A stretch of 64,000 nt of DNA. It comes from Rhodococcus sp. HNM0569 (lineage in GTDB: Bacteria > Actinomycetota > Actinomycetes > Mycobacteriales > Mycobacteriaceae). Positions 22,964 to 32,207 of the stretch are shown piece by piece. Made by a program: the position numbers and the translations under genes. Where the stretch lies: NCBI RefSeq assembly GCF_012726205.1, contig NZ_JAASAE010000003.1:248001-312000 (forward strand), in the 5' to 3' direction. The stretch's first letter is position 1; every line of letters begins with the position of its first letter. Below the pieces are notes generated by a model, which was given only the letters and a program-made list of their open reading frames with translations, did not search any database and had not been told where the DNA came from.

Positions 22964-24388
22964 ATGCCGGCATTACCCGTGCAGCACTCCGACGCTGCCG
23001 ACGAGAACTTCAGCGCAACCCGGGTTCCACACACCGCACGACTGGGACGATGGCAGGTCACCATGTCCTACTGGTCGCTGCTGTCGGCGATGGTGTGGCT
23101 GTTCTACGGTGCGCTGGCCGCGAGCCTGTACGGCACGAGAGATGCGATCGGTGCGATCGTGCTGTCGGTGGTCGTGTACTCGCTGATCAACGTGTTCACC
23201 ACACGCCTCGGCACGCGGCTCGGTCTCAACAGCACACTGCTGACGAAAACGGTGTTCGGCCGGCGGGGTGCGACCCTCACGGCGCTCTTGCTTGCCGCGA
23301 CGACCCTGTACTACGCACTGTTCGAGTCGAGCACGCTCGCCGTCGCGTTCGAGGCCTACTTCGGCTTCGGCGACCTCCGGGTGTGGTACGCGGTAGTGGT
23401 GGTGGCGATGATGCCGCTGATGCTCGGCAGCGTGCAGACCTGGATGGGCAAGCTCAACGCGATCCTGCTGCCGTTCTATGTTCTCGGCCTGATCGCCGCG
23501 CTGATCGCGGCCTACGTAAAGTTCGGCGGAGATGCCGCGTGGCTGGATTTCGCCGGCGTCGTGCCCGACGAGGGGCGCGCGCTGCCCGGTTGGCTGCTCG
23601 GCGCCGTGCTCTACATGGGGATCTTCGTCAACATGCCCAATACCGTCGATTTCGCACGGTTCGGCAAGATCGAGGACGAGCGTTTCCACGAGAACGTGAC
23701 TTTCGGCTGGGTGTTCTATCTGGGCCTGTTCGTCGTCAACGGTATCGCGGGCATCTACCTCGTCCAGACCGTGCTGCCTGCCGAGCCGGCGTCGGAACAC
23801 GGCGTGGTGCAAGCTGTCCTGGCGTGCCTCGGCTTCTGGGGCCTGCTGTTCATCGTGATTTCGCAGACCAGGGTCAACAGCGTCAACTACTACCTGTCGA
23901 CCACCAACTTCGAACGCATCCTCAGCAGTTTTTCGCAGGTCCGGCTGCCGCGTGTGTTCTGGGTGTCTGCGGTCTCGGTCGTCGTGTTCCTGCTGATGCT
24001 CACCGACGTCTTCAGCTACCTGCAGACGGCGCTGAACTGGCAGGGCGTGCTGGTGGTCGGGTGGGTCGGTGTCGTGCTCACGCACTTCGCGCTCGCCACG
24101 GTCGACCGGAGGGACGGGCCGGAGACGGACGACTCGCGGCTGCCTGCGGTGGGCTGGGGCCTGGCGGCGTGGTTGATCCCCTCGGCGGTCGGAATCTGGC
24201 TGCTCGAGAGTGGAAGCGGCCCCGCACTTCTCGCGCAGGCGCCGCAGTTGCTCGTCCTGGTGGCGTCGGTCGTGTCGTATGCATTCGGGTACCTGGTGTG
24301 GCACCGGCTCCGTACCGCGTCGAACGACGGCTCGACGACGGCACAGGCGGCTGCCGGCGAGTCGCCGAAAGAACCGGTGCAAGGGTGA
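22964..24388 (+). CDS. NCS1-family nucleobase/heterocycle permease
   Basis: This 474-residue membrane protein has about 12 hydrophobic segments and the pattern of purine-cytosine/hydantoin/allantoin permeases (WQVTMSYWSLLSAMVWLFYGALAA at the first helix; TKTVFGRRGA; FVNMPNTVDFARFGK; ISQTRVNSVNYYLSTTNFER). These carriers import planar nitrogen heterocycles with H+ or Na+. Leading the second catabolic unit, it is the probable uptake system for the pathway substrate and supports an N-heterocyclic identity for it. GGAGGT lies 6 nt before the ATG at 22964. Confidence 0.88.
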   Translation: MPALPVQHSDAADENFSATRVPHTARLGRWQVTMSYWSLLSAMVWLFYGALAASLYGTRDAIGAIVLSVVVYSLINVFTTRLGTRLGLNSTLLTKTVFGRRGATLTALLLAATTLYYALFESSTLAVAFEAYFGFGDLRVWYAVVVVAMMPLMLGSVQTWMGKLNAILLPFYVLGLIAALIAAYVKFGGDAAWLDFAGVVPDEGRALPGWLLGAVLYMGIFVNMPNTVDFARFGKIEDERFHENVTFGWVFYLGLFVVNGIAGIYLVQTVLPAEPASEHGVVQAVLACLGFWGLLFIVISQTRVNSVNYYLSTTNFERILSSFSQVRLPRVFWVSAVSVVVFLLMLTDVFSYLQTALNWQGVLVVGWVGVVLTHFALATVDRRDGPETDDSRLPAVGWGLAAWLIPSAVGIWLLESGSGPALLAQAPQLLVLVASVVSYAFGYLVWHRLRTASNDGSTTAQAAAGESPKEPVQG

Positions 24389-24444
24389 GTCGGCCGACAC
24401 GTAGTGGGATTCGACGAAACGACGAGACGAGCAGGAGAGACTCG

Positions 24445-25254
24445 ATGGGAGCATTGGACGGTCAGGTGGTCGTCTTCACCGGTGCGGGTGCAGGTATCGG
24501 CCGATCGGTGGTCGAACGATATGTCGCCGAGGGTGCGCGAGTGGTCGCGGTCGACATCACGGAGCGGGTCGAGGAACTCGCCGACTCGGCCGACGGCGCC
24601 GTCCTGCCGGTGGTGACGGACGTCTCGACATGGGAGGGCAACCTCGCCGCGGCGGAAGCCGCGTGTCGGGAGTGGGGCCGTATCGACGTGTTCGTCGGCA
24701 ATGCCGGCATCACCGACGGCGCGCAGCCGCTCGAGGACATCGGGGGCGAGCAACTGCCGAAGGCCTTCGACGAGCTGTTCGGCGTCAACGTACTCGCGCC
24801 GCTCCTCGGGGTGCGTGCGTGCCTCGACGCGCTCGTCGAATCCCGTGGCAGCGTGATCCTCACGGGCTCCTTCGCGAGCGAGAACGCTGCCGGTGGCGGC
24901 ACCCTCTACACCGCGTCGAAACATGCTGTGCACGGCCTTGTCCGGCAGCTCGCGTACGAACTCGCACCCGACGTCCGGGTCAACGGTGTCGCGCCCGGTG
25001 TCGCGCCCACCCGGCTGCGCGGTACCACGACGCTGGGCCAGTCGATGTCGGACTCGGTGCTCGACGGCACCGAGCACGCGCTGCCGACACAGCAGGTCGC
25101 GCCGGTCTCCGCATACGACGGGATCTTCACGATGCTCGCGTCGCGCGTCGACTCGGCTGCGATGACCGGAACGATGGTCACGGCGGACAGTGGGCTGTCG
25201 ATCCGAGGCATCGCGAAGCCCGGTGGCCGGGCGCGTGACGCCCGCCTGCCCTGA
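24445..25254 (+). CDS. SDR dehydrogenase, cis-dihydrodiol dehydrogenase-like
   Basis: This 269-residue classical SDR has TGAGAGIG for cofactor binding, VGNAGI, the catalytic Ser in LTGSFAS and YTASK as YxxxK, then VRVNGVAPGVAPTRLRG. The arrangement FDELFGVNVLAPLLGVRACL is typical of cis-2,3-dihydrobiphenyl-diol/phenylpropionate-dihydrodiol dehydrogenases. It would rearomatise the cis-diol made by the Rieske oxygenase to a dihydroxy ring, using NAD. GCAGGAG precedes the ATG at 24445. It lies directly downstream of the permease in the same unit. Confidence 0.85.
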   Translation: MGALDGQVVVFTGAGAGIGRSVVERYVAEGARVVAVDITERVEELADSADGAVLPVVTDVSTWEGNLAAAEAACREWGRIDVFVGNAGITDGAQPLEDIGGEQLPKAFDELFGVNVLAPLLGVRACLDALVESRGSVILTGSFASENAAGGGTLYTASKHAVHGLVRQLAYELAPDVRVNGVAPGVAPTRLRGTTTLGQSMSDSVLDGTEHALPTQQVAPVSAYDGIFTMLASRVDSAAMTGTMVTADSGLSIRGIAKPGGRARDARLP

Positions 25255-25307
25255 ACACGACGAGTACTCGACAGGAGGAGAGCGTAAAGGTTCACGGAAT
25301 CCGCTGG

Positions 25308-25706
25308 GTGGGCTCGCGCACGAGCAACTACGACGAGATGCGCGAATTCGTCACCGAGAAGATGGGATTGACGATCGGGCTCGACCAGCCCGGTGCGATC
25401 GTGTGCGACTTCCCGGACGGTTCGGCGTTCGAAGTGTTCAAACCCACCGACGAGGCGCACTCGTTCTTCGCGCATCCGGTCCCAGGCTTCGTCGTCGACG
25501 ACGTCCGCGAGGCCCGGGCGGAGCTCGAAAGCCGGGGCGTCGAGTTCATCGGTGAGGTACACGACGGCGTCGACACGTCGTGGGGGACGGCGTGGTCGCA
25601 CTTCCGTGCACCGGGCGGCCATACATACGTGCTGATCAGCCGACCCGCGCTGCACCCGGGCGGAAGCTTTCGCGGATACGTTGACGTCCCTCGGCGTACG
25701 GCGTGA
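25308..25706 (+). CDS. VOC-family (glyoxalase/bleomycin-resistance fold) protein
   Basis: The frame encodes a VOC domain: VGSRTSNYDEMREFVTEKMGL, the metal-type strand FEVFKPTDEAHSFFAH, a FVVDDVREARAELESRGVEF helix, and HFRAPGGHTYVLI. GTG at 25308 is the first accepted start, but it would cut the first beta-strand. Homologous frame continues upstream to a GTA codon at 25284, which has AGGAGG 5 nt before it. The true start may be that GTA or a mutated GTG/ATG. VOC proteins can be extradiol dioxygenases, isomerases or resistance proteins. Its end runs into out-of-frame VOC-like sequence (see 25636). Confidence 0.75.
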   Translation: MGSRTSNYDEMREFVTEKMGLTIGLDQPGAIVCDFPDGSAFEVFKPTDEAHSFFAHPVPGFVVDDVREARAELESRGVEFIGEVHDGVDTSWGTAWSHFRAPGGHTYVLISRPALHPGGSFRGYVDVPRRTA

Positions 25707-25845
25707 CGGGGTGCTCACCCGCACGCCCTGGGAGCAGGACTGTCTGCGGATGAGCACCCCGGAAGGCGAGCAGCTGACGCTGTTCACCCTGCCCGAGGGC
25801 GAGCGCGTCGAGCGTGAGCGGGCGCGAAGCCGGTTGCCCTACTGA
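25636..25845 (+). pseudogene. Out-of-frame C-terminal VOC fragment
   Basis: In the frame one base ahead of the VOC gene the sequence encodes AEAFADTLTSLGVRRDGV, then TPWEQDCLRMSTPEGEQ, then LTLFTLPEGE, ending at TGA 25843-25845. This reads like the last helix and strands of a VOC domain (helix-GV, PWGQ..., PEG-LTLF). It has no convincing start of its own. It may be the remnant of a second VOC gene truncated by deletion, or the lost C-terminus of the VOC gene after a frameshift. It ends 7 bp inside the convergent flavohaemoglobin gene. Confidence 0.55.
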
Positions 25846-27092
25846 CCGACCGGCTCGAGCTGATCGGACGTGGCGAGCCAGCTGTCCGGGGTGAACAGCT
25901 CGGCGTGGACGCGATCGGCGGCGATGCCGGACGCGATGAGGTCGAACCGCACCTTGCGGACGAAACCTTCGCTGCCGCAGACGAAGTAGTCGGCTTCGGC
26001 GGGCAGGTCGAGGGTGCTCACGTCCATGCGCCCGGTGCGGTCGCCGAGGGCGTCCTCCTCGTACCACGTCGTGACGCTCACGTCCGACATGCGGCCGGTC
26101 AGCATGCGCACCTGCTCGCGCAGCGGGTGGCTCTGCGCGCTGCGGTCGGCGTGCAGAACCGTGGTGGGACGGTGTGGTTCGACGTCGGACAGGTAGGCGA
26201 GCAGCCCCACCATCGGGGTGATGCCGATGCCTGCCGACACCAGCACCACAGGGGTGTCGCGACCGGCTTCGAGGACGACATCGCCGTAGGGCAGCGACAC
26301 CTCGAGCGTCGACCCAGCGGAGATCGTCTCGTGCAGCCATGCCGACACCTCGCCGACGGGCGAGCCGGGGTCGGCGACGCGCTTGACGGTGAACGACCAG
26401 CGGGTGTCGGGTGCACCGGTGAGGCTGTACTGGCGGATCTGGCGCGCGCCGTCGGCGAGTTCGGAACGCACCGAGATGTACTGGCCGGGTGAGAAGGTGG
26501 GCAGCGGGTCGGCGCCTTCGGGTGCTTCGACGACGAATGTCGCTGCGCCCGAGGGGTCGTCGATGCGGTCGACGACGGTCACTGTGCGGAAGAATGCGCC
26601 GGGCGTGACGCCAGCCTGCGAGTACAGGTTCGCCTCGAGACCGATGAACGCGTGCGCCATCGACCAGTACACGGTCTGCCATGCGTCGACGATGTCGGCG
26701 GTGAGGGCATCGGCACCGAGTACCTCGACGATCGCGCCGAACAGGTGCTCGTGCACGATCTCGTACTGGTCCGCGGTGATGCCGAGCGACGCGTGCTTGT
26801 GGGCGATGCGGCGCATCATCGCGATCGGGTCGGGCTGCGACGGGTCGAGCAGGTGTGTCGCGAACGCGACGATCGACGCCGCGAGCGCCTTCGGCTGCGT
26901 CCCCTGCGCCTGGTTCGCACGGTTGAACACGTCGCGCTTCAGCTCCGGATGGGCCTCGAACATGCGGGCGTAGAAGCGGGTCGTGATGTCGTCGAGGTTT
27001 GCGCCCACGGCGGGCAGGGACGCGACCAGCGCGTCGCGACGGCGATCGGACAGTTGCGGGTAGGGCGACGCGGCGGGCTGCAATGCGCTCAT
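25839..27092 (-). CDS. hmp: Flavohaemoglobin (nitric oxide dioxygenase)
   Basis: This 417-residue protein has an N-terminal globin (about residues 20-150, with distal-side FYARMFEAHPELKRDVFNRANQ and the proximal haem His in HKHASLGIT). A ferredoxin-NADP-reductase-like module follows (FAD motif RQIRQYSLT, NAD region VLVSAGIGITPMVGLL, C-terminal VCGSEGFVRKV). It converts NO and O2 to nitrate with NAD(P)H. ATG at 27092 has GCAGGAG upstream. The Rrf2 gene in front overlaps it by 4 bp, so the two are coupled and probably NO-responsive. Confidence 0.93.
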   Translation of the reverse strand: MSALQPAASPYPQLSDRRRDALVASLPAVGANLDDITTRFYARMFEAHPELKRDVFNRANQAQGTQPKALAASIVAFATHLLDPSQPDPIAMMRRIAHKHASLGITADQYEIVHEHLFGAIVEVLGADALTADIVDAWQTVYWSMAHAFIGLEANLYSQAGVTPGAFFRTVTVVDRIDDPSGAATFVVEAPEGADPLPTFSPGQYISVRSELADGARQIRQYSLTGAPDTRWSFTVKRVADPGSPVGEVSAWLHETISAGSTLEVSLPYGDVVLEAGRDTPVVLVSAGIGITPMVGLLAYLSDVEPHRPTTVLHADRSAQSHPLREQVRMLTGRMSDVSVTTWYEEDALGDRTGRMDVSTLDLPAEADYFVCGSEGFVRKVRFDLIASGIAADRVHAELFTPDSWLATSDQLEPVGQ

Positions 27093-27547
27093 GACTCCTG
27101 CTTTCGGGTGGGCGGTGCCACGGACGAGAGGGGGAGCGGGCTGCCCATCGGGGACGCCGCGAGCGCACCGAAGGTGAGCCCGTCGAGTTCCCGGTAGAAG
27201 GCATCCTGCGCGGAGGACAGCGCGTGCCGCAGTGGGCTGCACGCGTCGGCCGATCCGTACTCGCCGCGGGGCGGGGTGGTGTCGTCGTGTTCGAGTGCAC
27301 GTGCGAGGTCTCCCACTGAGGTGGAACGTCCCTGCTCGGTGATCGTGAGGCCACCGCCGCGTCCCCGTCGGGATTCGACGAGGCCCCGGGAGACGAGATC
27401 GGTGACGATCAGGCCGAGTACGTGTTCGGACACGTCCAGCTGTCGGGCGAGCACGCGGACCGTGGTTCGCTCGGCGGACTCTCTTCCGGCCGCCAGCCGC
27501 ATCATCGTCCGGAGTCCGATGTCCGTCTGTGGCCTCGAGAAGAGCAT
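27089..27547 (-). CDS. Rrf2-family regulator (NsrR-like) lacking two cluster cysteines
   Basis: This 152-residue protein has an Rrf2 winged helix (RTTVRVLARQLDVSEHVLGLIVTDLVSRGLVESRRGRGGGL). NsrR proteins hold an iron-sulfur cluster with three closely spaced Cys, and in Streptomyces also an N-terminal Asp. Here the N-terminal Asp is present (TDIGLRTM) but the Cys region reads ADACSPLRHALSSA, with only one Cys in the whole protein. It is the first gene of a two-gene operon with hmp, ending in ATGA. The loss of ligands makes its NO-sensing mechanism uncertain. Confidence 0.85.
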   Translation of the reverse strand: MLFSRPQTDIGLRTMMRLAAGRESAERTTVRVLARQLDVSEHVLGLIVTDLVSRGLVESRRGRGGGLTITEQGRSTSVGDLARALEHDDTTPPRGEYGSADACSPLRHALSSAQDAFYRELDGLTFGALAASPMGSPLPLSSVAPPTRKQES

Positions 27548-27605
27548 GGCCAGGACGTTACTGACGGCTCGGCACCCGCGACAGGTCTGTGACCTGTGCG
27601 TTCAA

Positions 27606-29051
27606 TTACCTGGCGGCCGCTGTGTTCTGCGTCTCTCCCTCGTCGCGCGCCGACCGTCGGCCGGGCACGAACAGCGCACCGAGGAGCATCACGACCGCGC
27701 ACGCGAAGCACCCCACGAACACGGGGTGTACGCCTGCGGCGACTTCGGATGCACTCGCGGTGTCGATGCTCGGGACCTCGGCGCCGACGATCGCACCGAA
27801 GACGGCGACGCCGACGGCGGAGCCGATCGACCGCGCGAACATGTTGGTCGACGTGACGACGCCGCGATCGCTCCACTCGACGCTCGACTGCGCCGCGATC
27901 AGGGTGGGGCTCGCGGTCAGCCCCATGCCGAGGCCGACGACGAAACAGAACACCGCGGCATGCCAGAGCGGGGAGTGCTCGTCGAGCGTCGTCGTGAGCG
28001 CGGTGCCGACGACGGCGAGCGTCGCACCGACGAGGGCGCTGGTGCGGAACCCTGCGCGTAGGTAGACGCGGCCGGCCTGGGACGCCGCGATCGGCCACCC
28101 GATCGTGAGCGTCGCGAGCGCGAAGCCCGCGACGAGCGGGCCGACGCCGAGCGCCCCCTGCGCGAAGGTCGGCACGTAACTCGTCAGGCCGAGGACGACG
28201 GCGCCGATCAGAAGCGACAGGCCACTGCTCGCGACCAGCACCCGCCGGGTGAGCACCCACAGCGGCAGCATCGGGTCGGCGGCGCGTCGTTCGACGAGGA
28301 CGAAGGCCACGACGGCGACCGCGCCCGCCGCGAAGACCGTGATCGACGCCCCGGAGTCCCATGCCCACTGGTGCCCACCCTCGAGCAGGCCGAGGATCAG
28401 CAGCGCGGCACCGGCCGCGAGCAGCACGGCGCCGAGCCAGTCGATGCGCCGCCGCTCGCGGACCGCGGTCTCGTGGAAGTTGCGGGCGATGACCGCGGCC
28501 GCGATCACACACAGCGGGATGTTGACGAAGAAGATCCAGCGCCACGACAGGTACTCCGAGAACACGCCGCCGAGAGTGGGGCCGACGACCGCCGACATGC
28601 CCCACACGCTCGCGAGATAGCCCTGCGCTTTCGCGCGTTCGGCGACCGTGTAGATGTCGCCGGCGATGGTGAGGCTCATCGGCTGCACCGCCCCGGCACC
28701 GATGCCCTGCACCGCACGGAAGACGATCAGCGCGGGCATGCTCCATGCGAGACCGCACAGGATCGACCCGAGCAGGAACACGCCGATCCCGGCGAGCATC
28801 ACCGGCTTGCGACCCACGATGTCGGCGAGCTTGCCGCACACCGGTGTCGACACCGCCTGGGTCAGCAGGTAGGCGGAGAACAGCCACGGGAACGACGTGA
28901 ACCCGCCGAGATCGCCGACGATCGTGACGACTGCGGTCGCGATGATCGTCGAGTCGAGTGCGACGAGGGACGTCGAGAGCATCAGTGCCGCGAGGATCGG
29001 CCCGCGTTCCGAGCGGAAGCCGACTCGCCCCACCGCCGTGTCCGCCGTCAT
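27606..29051 (-). CDS. MFS multidrug exporter, DHA2 (14-TMS) family
   Basis: This 481-residue protein has about 14 hydrophobic segments, with LDSTIIATAVVTI in helix 1, GKLADIVGRKPVML as the MFS loop motif and FRAVQGIGAGAVQPMSLTIAGDI as motif B/C of drug:H+ antiporters. It resembles EmrB/QacA-type exporters. The ATG at 29051 diverges from purC across 117 bp. An EmrB-type gene also lies near purC-ptrB in Mycobacterium tuberculosis, so this gene is probably part of the ancestral neighbourhood. Its drug substrate is unknown. Confidence 0.88.
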   Translation of the reverse strand: MTADTAVGRVGFRSERGPILAALMLSTSLVALDSTIIATAVVTIVGDLGGFTSFPWLFSAYLLTQAVSTPVCGKLADIVGRKPVMLAGIGVFLLGSILCGLAWSMPALIVFRAVQGIGAGAVQPMSLTIAGDIYTVAERAKAQGYLASVWGMSAVVGPTLGGVFSEYLSWRWIFFVNIPLCVIAAAVIARNFHETAVRERRRIDWLGAVLLAAGAALLILGLLEGGHQWAWDSGASITVFAAGAVAVVAFVLVERRAADPMLPLWVLTRRVLVASSGLSLLIGAVVLGLTSYVPTFAQGALGVGPLVAGFALATLTIGWPIAASQAGRVYLRAGFRTSALVGATLAVVGTALTTTLDEHSPLWHAAVFCFVVGLGMGLTASPTLIAAQSSVEWSDRGVVTSTNMFARSIGSAVGVAVFGAIVGAEVPSIDTASASEVAAGVHPVFVGCFACAVVMLLGALFVPGRRSARDEGETQNTAAAR

Positions 29052-29168
29052 GTGGGTCCTGTTCGTGCGGTGTGAATCACTGTCGGTGCCCAGGCTAACG
29101 GAATCGCGCCCGCGTCCTCGCGCCCACGCGACCGACGCGGGAGGGACGTGGGCCGATAGGGTTGACCC

Positions 29169-30053
29169 GTGCGTCCTTCTCTCGACAGCTACCCCCACCT
29201 CGCAGGCGGCAAGGTCCGTGACCTCTACGAGATCGACGACGAGCACCTGCTGCTGGTCGCGAGCGACCGGATCTCCGCGTACGACCACGTGCTCGAGACG
29301 CCCATCCCGGACAAGGGCCGCGTGCTCACCGCGATGAGCGTGTTCTTCTTCGGCGTGCTCGGCGGAGCCAACCACCTCGCGGGCGAGCCCGACGACGACC
29401 GCATCCCCGAGGAGGTGCTCGGCCGTGCGCTCGTCGTGCGCAGGCTGAAGATGGTGCCGATCGAGTGCGTCGCGCGCGGCTTCCTCACCGGATCCGGCAA
29501 GGCCGACTACGACCGCACCGGCGCGGTGTGCGGAGTGGCGCTGCCCGAGGGGCTCGTCGAGGCGAGCCCGCTGCCGGAAGCGATCTTCACGCCCGCGACC
29601 AAGGCCGAACTCGGCGAGCACGACGAGAACATCACGTTCGACCAGATGCTGGAGAAGGTGGGACGCGACCTCGCCGTCAAGCTCCGTGACGACACGCTCG
29701 AGGTGTACGCGCGCGCCGCGAACTATGCGGCCGACCGCGGCATCATCCTCGCCGACACCAAGCTCGAGTTCGGGCTCGCTCCCGACGGCACGCTCGTGCT
29801 CGCCGACGAGGTGCTCACGCCCGACTCGTCGCGGTACTGGCCGCTCGACGGCTACGAGCCGGGGCACGTGCAGCCGAGCTTCGACAAGCAGTTCGTCCGC
29901 AACTGGCTCACGAGCGAGGAGTCGGGCTGGGATCGCGCGTCCGACACGCCGCCGCCTCCGCTGCCCGACGACATCGTCGACGCGACGCGTCGGCGCTACA
30001 TCGAAGCCTACGAACGTATTTCCGGACTTTCCTTCGACGACTGGGTGGGGTGA
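29169..30053 (+). CDS. purC: SAICAR synthase (phosphoribosylaminoimidazole-succinocarboxamide synthase)
   Basis: This 294-residue enzyme joins CAIR and aspartate with ATP to form SAICAR in purine synthesis. Diagnostic parts are [27 protein letters not shown] at the N-terminus, [14 protein letters not shown], and the C-terminal LADTKLEFG and [13 protein letters not shown]. The start is GTG at 29169, with only a weak ribosome-binding site. Its stop overlaps the following peptidase start by 4 bp (GTGA). Confidence 0.95.
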   Translation: MRPSLDSYPHLAGGKVRDLYEIDDEHLLLVASDRISAYDHVLETPIPDKGRVLTAMSVFFFGVLGGANHLAGEPDDDRIPEEVLGRALVVRRLKMVPIECVARGFLTGSGKADYDRTGAVCGVALPEGLVEASPLPEAIFTPATKAELGEHDENITFDQMLEKVGRDLAVKLRDDTLEVYARAANYAADRGIILADTKLEFGLAPDGTLVLADEVLTPDSSRYWPLDGYEPGHVQPSFDKQFVRNWLTSEESGWDRASDTPPPPLPDDIVDATRRRYIEAYERISGLSFDDWVG

Positions 30054-32203
30054 CAACACACATGACGGCTGACGCGCAGCGCATCGAGGCGCCGATCGCG
30101 AAGCGGGTGCCGAACCCGCGCGAACATCACGGACACACCTTCGTCGACGAGTACGAGTGGTTGCGCGACAAGGAAGATCCCGAGGTCGTCGCGTACCTCG
30201 AGGCCGAGAACGCGTACACCGACCAGCAGACCGCGCACCTCGCGCCGCTGCGCGAGAAGGTGTTCGGCGAGATCAAGGCCCGTACGCAGGAAACCGACAT
30301 GTCCGTGCCCATACGCATGGGGGACTGGTGGTACTACGGGCGCACCGAGGAGGGCAAGCAGTACCCGATCCAGTGCCGTTGCCCCGCAGCCGGCCCCGAC
30401 GACTGGACGCCGCCCGAACTCGTGCCCGGGACGTCCCCCGAGGGTGAACAGGTGCTGCTCGACGGCAACGCCGCCGCCGAAGGACACGACTTCTTCGCGA
30501 TCGGCGCGTTCTCCGTCAGCGAGGACGGAACGCTGCTCGCGTACTCGACCGATACCCGCGGCGACGAGCGGTACACGCTGCGCTTCAAGGACCTCACCAC
30601 CGGCGAGCTGCTGCCCGACGAGATCACCGGCGCCGCACCGGGAGCCACATGGGCAGTCGACCACACCCACGTCTTCTACCTGACCGTCGACGACTCGTGG
30701 CGCCCCGACACGGTGTGGCGGCACAAGCTCGGCACGCCGCGCGAGGACGACGTCGCGGCGTTCCACGAGCCGGACGAGCGCTTCTGGGTGTCTGTCGGAT
30801 CGACGCGCAGCGAGAAGTACGTGATGATCTGGGTCGGTTCCAAGATCACGAGCGAGGTGTGGGTCCTCGACTCGCAGGAGCCCGAGGGCGAGTTCCGCGT
30901 CGTGCTGCCGCGCCGCGACGGCGTCGAGTACGCGGTGGAGCATGCGGTCGTCGCGGGCGAGGACCGCTTCCTGATCCTGCACAACGACGAGATCGACGGC
31001 GTCAAGGCCGAGAACTTCGTGCTCGCGGACGCGCCGGTCGACGACCCGTCGGCGCTGCGCACGCTCATCGAGCACCGCCACGACGTGCGGCTCGAGGACG
31101 TCGAGGCGTTCGCCGACCACCTGGTGCTCGGGTACCGGCGCGAGGCGCTCACCCGGCTCGCGGTGTGGAAGCTCACCGACGCCGGCTACGGCGACCCGAG
31201 CGAGATCGACTTCGAGCAGGAGCTCTACAGCGTCGGGCTCGGCTCCAACCCGGAGTGGTCGCAGCCGACGCTTCGGCTGGTGTTCACGTCCTTCGTCACG
31301 CCGGCCCAGGTGTACGACCTCGAGCTCGGTACCGGCGAGATGCGTTTACTCAAGGCGCAACCCGTGCTCGGCGACTTCGACGCCGACGACTACGAGCAGC
31401 GTCGCGAATGGGCCACCGCCGACGACGGCACGCGTATCCCACTGTCGATCGTGCGCAAGCGCGACGCGTCGGTGTCGGGCCCGCAGCCGGTGGTGCTGTA
31501 CGGCTACGGCTCGTACGAGGCGAGCATGGACCCGTCGTTCTCGGTGGCCCGGTTGTCTCTGCTCGACCGCGGGGTCGTCTTCGTCGTCGCGCACGTGCGC
31601 GGCGGCGGCGAGATGGGCAGGCACTGGTACGACAACGGCAAGACGCTCACGAAGAAGAACACCTTCACCGACTTCGTCGCGTCGGCGCGGCACCTGATCG
31701 ACACCGGGCTCACCACGCCGCAGAAGCTGGTCGCCGACGGCGGCAGCGCGGGTGGTCTGCTGATGGGCGCGGTGGCGAACATGGCGCCCGAGCTGTTCGC
31801 GGGCATCCTCGCGAACGTGCCGTTCGTCGATCCGCTCACCTCGATCCTCGACCCGTCCTTGCCGCTCACCGTGATCGAGTGGGACGAGTGGGGCAACCCG
31901 CTCGCGGACCCGCAGGTCTACGAGTACATGCGCTCGTACAGCCCGTACGAGAACGTCGAGGCCAAGGACTATCCGGCGATCCTCGCGATCACGAGCATCA
32001 ACGACACGCGTGTGCTGTACGTCGAGCCGGCGAAGTGGGTCGCGAAGCTGCGTGCCACCAAGACCGGCGACTCACCGCTGCTGCTCAAGACCGAGATGAG
32101 CGCGGGTCACGGCGGTGTCAGCGGACGCTACGAGAAGTGGCGCGAGATGGCGTTCGAGTTCGCGTGGATTTTGGACGTGCTCGGGCTCGACGCCGCCGAG
32201 TGA
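30050..32203 (+). CDS. ptrB: S9 prolyl oligopeptidase family, oligopeptidase B-like
   Basis: This 717-residue cytosolic serine peptidase has an N-terminal beta-propeller ([22 protein letters not shown] at the start) and a C-terminal alpha/beta-hydrolase domain with the nucleophile in [11 protein letters not shown], the acid in [11 protein letters not shown] and the His in [16 protein letters not shown]. Oligopeptidase B cuts small peptides after Arg or Lys. GTG at 30050 overlaps purC; ATG at 30062 is an alternative. The purC-ptrB order is as in mycobacteria. Confidence 0.9.
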   Translation: MTTHMTADAQRIEAPIAKRVPNPREHHGHTFVDEYEWLRDKEDPEVVAYLEAENAYTDQQTAHLAPLREKVFGEIKARTQETDMSVPIRMGDWWYYGRTEEGKQYPIQCRCPAAGPDDWTPPELVPGTSPEGEQVLLDGNAAAEGHDFFAIGAFSVSEDGTLLAYSTDTRGDERYTLRFKDLTTGELLPDEITGAAPGATWAVDHTHVFYLTVDDSWRPDTVWRHKLGTPREDDVAAFHEPDERFWVSVGSTRSEKYVMIWVGSKITSEVWVLDSQEPEGEFRVVLPRRDGVEYAVEHAVVAGEDRFLILHNDEIDGVKAENFVLADAPVDDPSALRTLIEHRHDVRLEDVEAFADHLVLGYRREALTRLAVWKLTDAGYGDPSEIDFEQELYSVGLGSNPEWSQPTLRLVFTSFVTPAQVYDLELGTGEMRLLKAQPVLGDFDADDYEQRREWATADDGTRIPLSIVRKRDASVSGPQPVVLYGYGSYEASMDPSFSVARLSLLDRGVVFVVAHVRGGGEMGRHWYDNGKTLTKKNTFTDFVASARHLIDTGLTTPQKLVADGGSAGGLLMGAVANMAPELFAGILANVPFVDPLTSILDPSLPLTVIEWDEWGNPLADPQVYEYMRSYSPYENVEAKDYPAILAITSINDTRVLYVEPAKWVAKLRATKTGDSPLLLKTEMSAGHGGVSGRYEKWREMAFEFAWILDVLGLDAAE

Positions 32204-32207
32204 CGGC

